A stretch of 12,358 bases of DNA from Candidatus Avacholeplasma faecigallinarum. Its GTDB lineage: Bacteria > Bacillota_I > Bacilli_A > Acholeplasmatales > Anaeroplasmataceae. The stretch spans positions 1-12,358 of the forward strand of contig DVKU01000147.1 in assembly GCA_018715825.1 (NCBI GenBank). The letters run 5' to 3'. Shown in pieces: positions 7,212-12,358 of the stretch. A program made the translations under genes and the position numbers. Within the stretch, counting starts at the first letter, position 1, and the number at the start of each line of letters is the position of its first letter. The notes below the pieces were generated by a model that was not told where the DNA came from, searched no databases, and saw only the letters and a program-made list of their open reading frames with translations.

Positions 7212-7240
7212 TAATTTATTTTAAAATAATACTTTAGTGT

Positions 7241-7282
7241 GACCTTTGTGTATAGACCGAAAAGGTCTATACACATAAGGTT
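7241..7282 (+). other. Strong intercistronic hairpin after the binding-protein gene
   Basis: TGTGTATAGACC (7247-7258) pairs perfectly with GGTCTATACACA (7264-7275) around the loop GAAAA. GACCTT (7241-7246) extends the stem with AAGGTT (7277-7282) across a single bulged T (7276), giving about 18 bp. No U-run follows, so it is not a standard terminator. Its place between the binding-protein gene and later genes, ending 8 nt before a GGAGG site, suggests 3'-end protection of the upstream message, partial termination, or control of the next gene's translation. Confidence 0.8.
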
Positions 7283-7302
7283 TATAATTAGGAGGTTAAA
7301 AA

Positions 7303-8049
7303 ATGTCTAAATTTTTAACAAGTAAGGCGAAATATTTTTATTTTGCTTTTGGAATTTTAATGTTTGTTACATTAATAGCATCATTGTTTTATATGTCACA
7401 GTACGCACATATTCATGTGTATTATGTTCAATCACCTACAGGTTCACATGTAATAGCTAGAGATACAGAAGATGCATTGGGAAATACTAACCAATTAATG
7501 TGGGATTTCTTTGAGGAAACAAGTGATACTACATTTGCAAAAGATTTTAATCAATATAAAGAAATAGTATTTGATTATCAACAATCTATGAGTTCTTTTA
7601 ATAACATAATACTTTATTATGCTCTTACTGGAATAGTTTGTTTTGCAATATTGTTAGTGTTATCAAATCACAATAGAAGAATTTATTATAAAAGTAATTT
7701 ATATGGTGGTATAATTTTACCAGGAATCGTTTCAATTTTTTCAATTGTAATGATTATTATGAATACAATGTTAATGGGAACTTTTAACAATAATTTTGAA
7801 TTATTCAATCGTGTATCAGTATTACAAAATCCAGATACAAAGGTTGAAGCATCTAAACAAATTAATAATATCCAATATTTAAAAGATTTGTATAGCTGTG
7901 ATTCAACTACATACATTATTTATGATGTATTATTCTTATTAGTTTGCCTATATTCAATATTCCTAATTGCCACTGCTATTATTAAATATAAAGCAACTGG
8001 AAAGGAAAGAAAAGAAATTATTGAAAAGGTGGTAATGAGCAATGATTAA
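7303..8049 (+). CDS. Four-TM membrane protein of unknown function
   Basis: I do not recognise this 248-residue protein. It has four likely membrane segments (about 12-30, 101-120, 134-157, 203-227). A long polar loop of roughly 70 residues (31-100), rich in Tyr, His, Asp and Thr and starting SQYAHIHVYYVQSPTG, lies between the first two segments and is predicted to face outside. A second loop (158-202) is also predicted external, and the C-terminus is charged and cytoplasmic. There is no lipobox or cleavable signal. ATG 7303 follows GGAGG (7291-7295) at 7 nt. Its stop overlaps the next gene by 8 nt, so the two are probably translationally coupled. Lying between the binding-protein and ATPase genes, it could be an accessory subunit facing the binding lipoprotein; that is inference. 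Confidence 0.85.
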   Translation: MSKFLTSKAKYFYFAFGILMFVTLIASLFYMSQYAHIHVYYVQSPTGSHVIARDTEDALGNTNQLMWDFFEETSDTTFAKDFNQYKEIVFDYQQSMSSFNNIILYYALTGIVCFAILLVLSNHNRRIYYKSNLYGGIILPGIVSIFSIVMIIMNTMLMGTFNNNFELFNRVSVLQNPDTKVEASKQINNIQYLKDLYSCDSTTYIIYDVLFLLVCLYSIFLIATAIIKYKATGKERKEIIEKVVMSND

Positions 8050-8653
8050 TAATGAAATGGAAAATAAGGGTTCGCTTAATACAATGTCAGATTTAGAATT
8101 TGATAAAAATTCAGTTGAAATGATGCGCTATAGAGCGAATAGTTTATCATATACTTTAGGTTTTGTTGCTATTTTATGTAGTTTATTTGCTGCATTCATT
8201 TGTTTAAATAGTACACAACCTATCACTTTTGCAATTATTTTAAAAATTATATTAAATATAATTATTTTACTAGGTGGCTTTTTATGCTGTGAAAAAGCTA
8301 AAGCGTATTCAAAAAATGCCTCAATTGGCTTAATGGTTTTTGGTGGTATTTGTATTGCTAGAATTTTTTGGATACCTTTGCAGTTAATCATCTATTATTC
8401 AAAATATTTAACAGCACTAAGTACACAAGATAAGGCTTTAGAAAATGAAGCTTTAAAATATTTAGGTTTACCAATTACTGGTGTAAATACAGGTGGAGCT
8501 AACGCATGGTTACCATCTAGTGGTTATGTTAGAGCTACTATTGCTATTGTTTTACTTTGTTTAGCTGGTTTATTCTTTATTTTATCTGGTATAATAGGTT
8601 ATGCTAGATCTAAAAAGTTGAATACATATTTAGATAGCCTTAAGAAAAATTAG
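8042..8653 (+). CDS. Four-TM membrane protein of unknown function, coupled to the previous gene
   Basis: I do not recognise this 203-residue protein. A polar, probably cytoplasmic N-terminus (1-35) ends with MMRYRANSLSY, followed by segments at about 36-55, 61-83, 94-119 and 163-187. The first three are close together, and a loop of about 45 residues (120-162) containing GVNTGGANAWLPSSG precedes the last. The C-terminus is short and Lys-rich. ATG 8042 is 9 nt after AAAAGGTGG (8024-8032), which lies inside the previous gene; a second in-frame ATG at 8057 is too far from that site. The 8-nt overlap with the upstream gene implies coupled translation and roughly equal amounts of the two proteins. 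The AGGAGG of the ATPase gene follows within a few bases. Confidence 0.85.
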   Translation: MINNEMENKGSLNTMSDLEFDKNSVEMMRYRANSLSYTLGFVAILCSLFAAFICLNSTQPITFAIILKIILNIIILLGGFLCCEKAKAYSKNASIGLMVFGGICIARIFWIPLQLIIYYSKYLTALSTQDKALENEALKYLGLPITGVNTGGANAWLPSSGYVRATIAIVLLCLAGLFFILSGIIGYARSKKLNTYLDSLKKN

Positions 8654-8670
8654 GATAGGAGGATTATGAG

Positions 8671-9771
8671 ATGTCTGCAGATGTAATTTTAAAGGATGTC
8701 AATAAGGTATATCCTAATGGCTTCCATGCTGTATATGATTTTAACATAGAAATTGAAAAAGGTGAGTTCATTGTACTAGCTGGTCCTTCTGGATGTGGAA
8801 AGTCTACCACTTTACGTATGATAGCTGGTCTTGAGGAAATTTCTTCAGGTGATTTGATTATCAATGGTAAACGTGTAAACAATGTTGCACCTAAGGATAG
8901 AGATATAGCTATGGTTTTCCAAAACTATGCCCTATATGCACATATGACAGTTTATCACAATATGGCCTTTTCTCTAACTATTAGAAAAGTTGATCCAGTT
9001 GAAATTCATGCTCGAGTAATGAAAGCAGCTGAGATTTTAGGATTAGTTCCATATCTAAATCGTAAGCCAAAACAACTTTCTGGTGGTCAACGTCAACGTG
9101 TTGCTTGTGGTCGTGCTATAGTACGTGACCCAGTAGTTTTCTTATTAGATGAACCTCTATCTAACTTGGATGCTAAATTACGTGGTTCAATGCGTAAAGA
9201 GTTGATGCAATTACATGAAAGATTAAATGCTACATTCGTATATGTAACTCACGATCAAATTGAAGCTTTAACTTTAGCTACAAGAATTGTAGTTATGAAA
9301 GATGGTTATGTTCAACAAATTGCTACTCCTAAGGAAATGTTTGATAAGCCTGAGAATCTATTTGTTGCAGGATTTATTGGTACTCCACCAATGAATATGG
9401 CTGATGGAACTATTAGCAATGATTGTCAATATTTTGAGCATGTTTCTGGCTTAAAGCTTAAGTTGACAGAACATCAAAGTGAAATTTTACAAAACTATGC
9501 TGGAAAAGCTGTTAAGATGGCTTCTCGTTCTGAGTATGTTTATATTGATGATGCTTCTCTTGCAAAACATAAGGATTCACAATTTGATATCCATGTTGAT
9601 TATACTGAATTTTTAGGTGCCTATAATTTAATTTACGGTACATTTGGTGGTCAAGATATCATCGCTAAAGTTTATAGTAGGGATGAAATTTCTGCTGATG
9701 TTATTCGTTCATGTTTTGATATGGAAAAGGTACATTTCTTTGATATTGAAACAACAAAGAGAATTAGATAA
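8671..9771 (+). CDS. ugpC: ABC transporter ATPase, UgpC/MsmX/MalK type
   Basis: This 366-residue protein is the nucleotide-binding subunit that powers CUT1 sugar importers; the symbol reflects the family name, not glycerol-phosphate transport. All motifs are intact: Walker A GPSGCGKST (38-46), Q-loop Q84, signature LSGGQ (136-140), Walker B VVFLLDEP (155-162) with D160 and catalytic E161, D-loop SNLD (164-167) and switch H194. The C-terminal part, from FIGTPPMNM (235-243) onward, is the MalK-like regulatory domain. ATG 8671 lies 8 nt after AGGAGG (8657-8662). Many Bacillota importers of the LplB/YtcP type lack their own ATPase and share MsmX, so a dedicated copy inside the operon makes this a self-contained transporter. 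It lies between two pairs of small membrane-protein genes. Confidence 0.95.
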   Translation: MSADVILKDVNKVYPNGFHAVYDFNIEIEKGEFIVLAGPSGCGKSTTLRMIAGLEEISSGDLIINGKRVNNVAPKDRDIAMVFQNYALYAHMTVYHNMAFSLTIRKVDPVEIHARVMKAAEILGLVPYLNRKPKQLSGGQRQRVACGRAIVRDPVVFLLDEPLSNLDAKLRGSMRKELMQLHERLNATFVYVTHDQIEALTLATRIVVMKDGYVQQIATPKEMFDKPENLFVAGFIGTPPMNMADGTISNDCQYFEHVSGLKLKLTEHQSEILQNYAGKAVKMASRSEYVYIDDASLAKHKDSQFDIHVDYTEFLGAYNLIYGTFGGQDIIAKVYSRDEISADVIRSCFDMEKVHFFDIETTKRIR

Positions 9772-9785
9772 GGGGGTAATTGACA

Positions 9786-10385
9786 GTGGAAAATAATAAT
9801 AATAATGTTGAAAAGAAGTCTACATTTAAGAAAATATTAAAAGTTTTGGGTACATATTTTAAAAATTTAGGTAGGGATATTGCTGCAAGTTTTAAGTATA
9901 ACAATATGAAATTACCTGGATTATTAGTATGTGTTCCTGGTGTATTTTTAGGATTCTTCCTAGTTTTCCATGCCCCTGTTGTTAAAGGTTTGTCATATCA
10001 AAGCTTAACATATGAAGGCGGTTATTATCTTGGTATTTCATTTGATCCAACAGCAATATTGTTATTTATATTAGTACTTTCTGGTATTTTAAATATTTTT
10101 GCTGGTGTAACTATGATGGGAAAGAAAAATTTAGGTTCTGTGGTTAGAGCTTGTATTACATCTTCTGTTGTAGTTTTAAGTGGAATTGCTTACATTGTAT
10201 TTTTATTCCTATTTGTTATTGGTGTAAATAGTGGTTACATTTCTGTTGCTTCTATGAATAATGTTGTTAATTTTAACTTTATTATGTCTCTTGCTTCAGT
10301 AATAGTTTCAATTGTAACTTGTATAGTAGGAATTGTTATAGGTTTCATTCGTTATGATAGAACATACGAAAAGGTTGATAGATAA
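9786..10385 (+). CDS. Four-TM membrane protein of unknown function
   Basis: I do not recognise this 199-residue protein. The start is probably GTG 9786, 9 nt after AGGGGG (9771-9776); TTG 9780 is in frame but only 3 nt from that site. The N-terminus has five Asn encoded by five AAT codons, then a Lys-rich cytoplasmic stretch. Membrane segments are seen at about 43-64, 87-111, 120-148 and 163-188. A loop of about 22 residues rich in Tyr and Gly (65-86) lies between the first two. The C-terminus is short and charged. Its stop and the next ATG share one base (TAATG), so the pair is probably translationally coupled. It follows the ATPase gene by 14 bp. Residues suggesting an enzyme were not seen. 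Confidence 0.82.
   Translation: MENNNNNVEKKSTFKKILKVLGTYFKNLGRDIAASFKYNNMKLPGLLVCVPGVFLGFFLVFHAPVVKGLSYQSLTYEGGYYLGISFDPTAILLFILVLSGILNIFAGVTMMGKKNLGSVVRACITSSVVVLSGIAYIVFLFLFVIGVNSGYISVASMNNVVNFNFIMSLASVIVSIVTCIVGIVIGFIRYDRTYEKVDR
9792..9806 (+). repeat. Five tandem AAT codons at the N-terminus
   Basis: Two codons after the likely GTG start, AAT is repeated five times and encodes five Asn. Changes in copy number would keep the frame, so any slippage would alter only the length of the Asn tract. It is short and may have no role. Confidence 0.5.
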
Positions 10386-10972
10386 TGAGTAAAAAAGTAA
10401 AAGATGTTTCTAACGAAGATATTAATCCTTATGAACTTGATAAATTATCTAAAGTTCCGTCTTGGTTGATCATTCTTATACTAAAGTATTGGGCAGCTGC
10501 GGCTGCCGTTTTCTTTATAGCAATTGGTGGTATAGATATTGGTTTTGATTTCTCCCAAAATCAATTTACTGACTATGCATCTATTATGGCTGAAAGTTTT
10601 ATTCTAGTAGTATTAATAGCTTTATTTACAGCTATCTTTATAAATTATATAGTAAGACCTTTGACACGATTGATGTACAATAGAAGAAATAATACATTTA
10701 GATATAACATGATAAATATGAAGGGCTTTAAATCATTTATATTGGCTCTAATATATTCTTTTGCTATTACAATTATATTGTTTTTTATAACAATGCTATT
10801 AAGTTATAAAGGATGGGTTTTAAATGTATTTGGTAGATCTGATGGTGGTATAGAACCATTTACATATGCTTTATGCTTTATTGTAGTTGATGCTATATTT
10901 TTATTAATTAAAAATCTAATTATAATGTTATATCAACGTATTAAATATAAAATGCAGATTAGAGGTGAATAA
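10385..10972 (+). CDS. Four-TM membrane protein of unknown function, coupled to the previous gene
   Basis: I do not recognise this 195-residue protein. A charged cytoplasmic N-terminus (1-26) is followed by membrane segments at about 27-50, 68-90, 115-139 and 157-181. The cytoplasmic loop between the second and third (91-114) is strongly basic (RPLTRLMYNRRNNTFRYN), and the C-terminus is also basic, which sets the orientation. The ATG overlaps the previous stop by one base (TAATG), and no separate strong ribosome-binding site is seen, so it probably depends on translation of the upstream gene. It lies between the transporter genes and the polygalacturonase gene, whose ATG is 2 nt past this stop. 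General layout resembles the other three small four-TM proteins, but I see no convincing sequence identity by eye. Confidence 0.84.
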   Translation: MSKKVKDVSNEDINPYELDKLSKVPSWLIILILKYWAAAAAVFFIAIGGIDIGFDFSQNQFTDYASIMAESFILVVLIALFTAIFINYIVRPLTRLMYNRRNNTFRYNMINMKGFKSFILALIYSFAITIILFFITMLLSYKGWVLNVFGRSDGGIEPFTYALCFIVVDAIFLLIKNLIIMLYQRIKYKMQIRGE

Positions 10973-10974
10973 TT

Positions 10975-12358
10975 ATGGATTTTAATACTATTTTTATTAG
11001 TTCTAGAAGTGTTACCATAGAACTTGTTAATGATGATATTTTTGAAACTACTGCCTATAGTATTTTTCTTAATGATCAATTATATTTAGAAAATCAAACT
11101 AAAAATGTATTTTCAATTTTTAATTTGTCTCCCAATACTGAATATAAAATTGAAATTAAAAATAATAACAGTTCACTTCATAAAAATTTTGTTACAAAAG
11201 ATGAATATGTTACACTTAATGTAAAAAAATTTGGTGCTAAAGGTGATGGTGTTACCTTAGATACAAATGCTATTCAGGCATGTATTTTGTCATGTCCTAA
11301 TAATGGTAGGGTCTTTTTTCCAAAAGGCAATTATTATACTGGGCCTATTTTCCTAAAGAGTAATATTACCATTGAACTAGATAAAGATGCTAAATTATTA
11401 GGTGATATTAATCGAGAGCATTATCCAGTTTTACCAGGCGTAGTATATACTACTGACGAACAGGATGAATATAATCTTGGTTCATGGGAAGGTAATCCTT
11501 TGGATTGTTTTGCAAGTATAATTACGGGTATTAATGTTGAAAATGTATCTATAATAGGACAAGGAGTTATTGATGGGAATGCCCAAAACAGTGATTGGTG
11601 GGTAGACGTTAGAACAAAAAGAATTGCATGGAGACCTCGTGGTGTATTTTTAAATCATTGTAAAAATATAACCCTACAAGGAGTTACAGTTATGAATACC
11701 CCATCATGGAATTTACATCCATATTTTTCCGAAGATTTGAAGTTTTTGGATTTGAAATTAATAAATCCTAAAAATTCACCTAACACAGATGGTTGTGATC
11801 CTGAATCATGTAAAAATGTCGATATAATAGGTGTTTATTTTTCAGTTGGTGATGATTGTATAGCTATTAAATCTGGTAAAATTTATATGGGACGCAAGCA
11901 TAAAAAACCATCTGAAAATTTTAATATTCGCAATTGTTCAATGAATTTTGGTCATGGTGCAATCGTTTTAGGTAGTGAAATGTCTGGTGGCATTAAAAAT
12001 ATAGATGTTTGTAGATGCCTTTTTAATCAAACAGATAGAGGATTACGTATAAAGACAAGACGAGGTAGAGGTAAGGATGCTATTATTGATGGTATTACTT
12101 TTGAAAATATAAAAATGTCTGACGTTCTAACTCCATTAGTAATAAATATGTTTTATTATTGTGATCCTGATGGTCATACTGAATATGTATATTCTAAGGA
12201 TAAATTACCTGTTGATGATAGAACACCATATTTAGGTAATTTTGTTTTCAAAAATATTGAATGTAGTAATGTTAATGTAGCAGCTGGAACATTTTATGGA
12301 TTGCCAGAACAACCAATTAAACATATAGAAATAAATAATGTTACCTTCCATTATGCTG
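10975..12358 (+). CDS. GH28 polygalacturonase, predicted cytoplasmic (3' end beyond window)
   Basis: The frame is open from ATG 10975 to the window edge (461 codons, no stop). It encodes a glycoside hydrolase family 28 enzyme, which hydrolyses alpha-1,4-galacturonosyl bonds. All four GH28 signatures are intact: NTDGCDP with D272, GDDC with D293/D294, GHGAIVLGSE with H327, and RGLRIKTRRGRG with R358 and K360. A beta-rich N-terminal region of about 75 residues precedes the helix domain (which begins near VKKFGAKGDG, 83-92) and resembles the FN3-like module of exo-acting bacterial members. There is no signal peptide, so it should act in the cytoplasm on imported oligogalacturonides. AGAGGTG (10961-10967) precedes the ATG by 7 nt and lies inside the previous gene. 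By family length, roughly 50-60 residues are missing. Confidence 0.93.
   Translation, partial: MDFNTIFISSRSVTIELVNDDIFETTAYSIFLNDQLYLENQTKNVFSIFNLSPNTEYKIEIKNNNSSLHKNFVTKDEYVTLNVKKFGAKGDGVTLDTNAIQACILSCPNNGRVFFPKGNYYTGPIFLKSNITIELDKDAKLLGDINREHYPVLPGVVYTTDEQDEYNLGSWEGNPLDCFASIITGINVENVSIIGQGVIDGNAQNSDWWVDVRTKRIAWRPRGVFLNHCKNITLQGVTVMNTPSWNLHPYFSEDLKFLDLKLINPKNSPNTDGCDPESCKNVDIIGVYFSVGDDCIAIKSGKIYMGRKHKKPSENFNIRNCSMNFGHGAIVLGSEMSGGIKNIDVCRCLFNQTDRGLRIKTRRGRGKDAIIDGITFENIKMSDVLTPLVINMFYYCDPDGHTEYVYSKDKLPVDDRTPYLGNFVFKNIECSNVNVAAGTFYGLPEQPIKHIEINNVTFHYA

Noticed and set aside
9780-9788. TTG 9780 as the start of the first membrane-protein gene after the ATPase
   Set aside because: It is only 3 nt from the AGGGGG site, whereas GTG 9786 has a normal 9-nt spacing.
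1-12358. Mobile elements, CRISPR arrays, tRNA or rRNA genes
   Set aside because: No transposase motifs, spaced repeat array, tRNA cloverleaf or rRNA-like stretch was seen on either strand.
1-12358. Mollicutes-type recoding of TGA as Trp
   Set aside because: All recognised proteins use TGG for conserved Trp residues and none has an internal TGA.

Overview
The window comes from a low-GC, spore-forming Bacillota genome. Every open frame reads under the standard code (Trp is TGG and TGA is not read through), coding regions are AT-rich, Shine-Dalgarno sites are strong GGAGG types, and a complete Spo0A is present. The mix of Spo0A with a CUT1-type sugar transporter operon containing several unassigned membrane proteins suggests an uncultured gut lineage of the Erysipelotrichia/RF39 kind. 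That placement is an inference, not something read from the sequence.

Layout. Bases 34-822 (minus) encode Spo0A. Its upstream region (823-1006) holds a sigmaA-like promoter and four Spo0A-box heptamers, two of them inside a perfect 11-bp inverted repeat that may also end the next transcript. Bases 1007-1948 (minus) encode a carbohydrate-esterase family 8 pectin methylesterase without a signal peptide. Bases 1949-2239 are a divergent control region. It has an extended -10 promoter facing left, a strong sigmaA promoter facing right (TTGACT, 17 bp, TAAAAT), and two similar cre/LacI-type operator motifs on either side of the right-facing promoter.

Bases 2240-12358 (plus) look like one long operon: a six-TM protein that probably starts at an ATT codon, two LplB/YtcP-type permeases, an unusually long solute-binding lipoprotein, a strong intercistronic hairpin, two small four-TM proteins, a UgpC/MsmX-type ATPase, two more small four-TM proteins, and a GH28 polygalacturonase cut by the window edge.

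How it fits together. The binding lipoprotein, two permeases and ATPase form a complete importer. The methylesterase and the GH28 enzyme both lack export signals, so the likely scheme is import of methyl-esterified oligogalacturonides followed by cytoplasmic de-esterification and hydrolysis to galacturonate. The substrate is inferred from the flanking enzymes. The least explained part is the set of five polytopic membrane proteins interleaved with the transporter genes. I recognise no family for them, and they are the best candidate for something undescribed.
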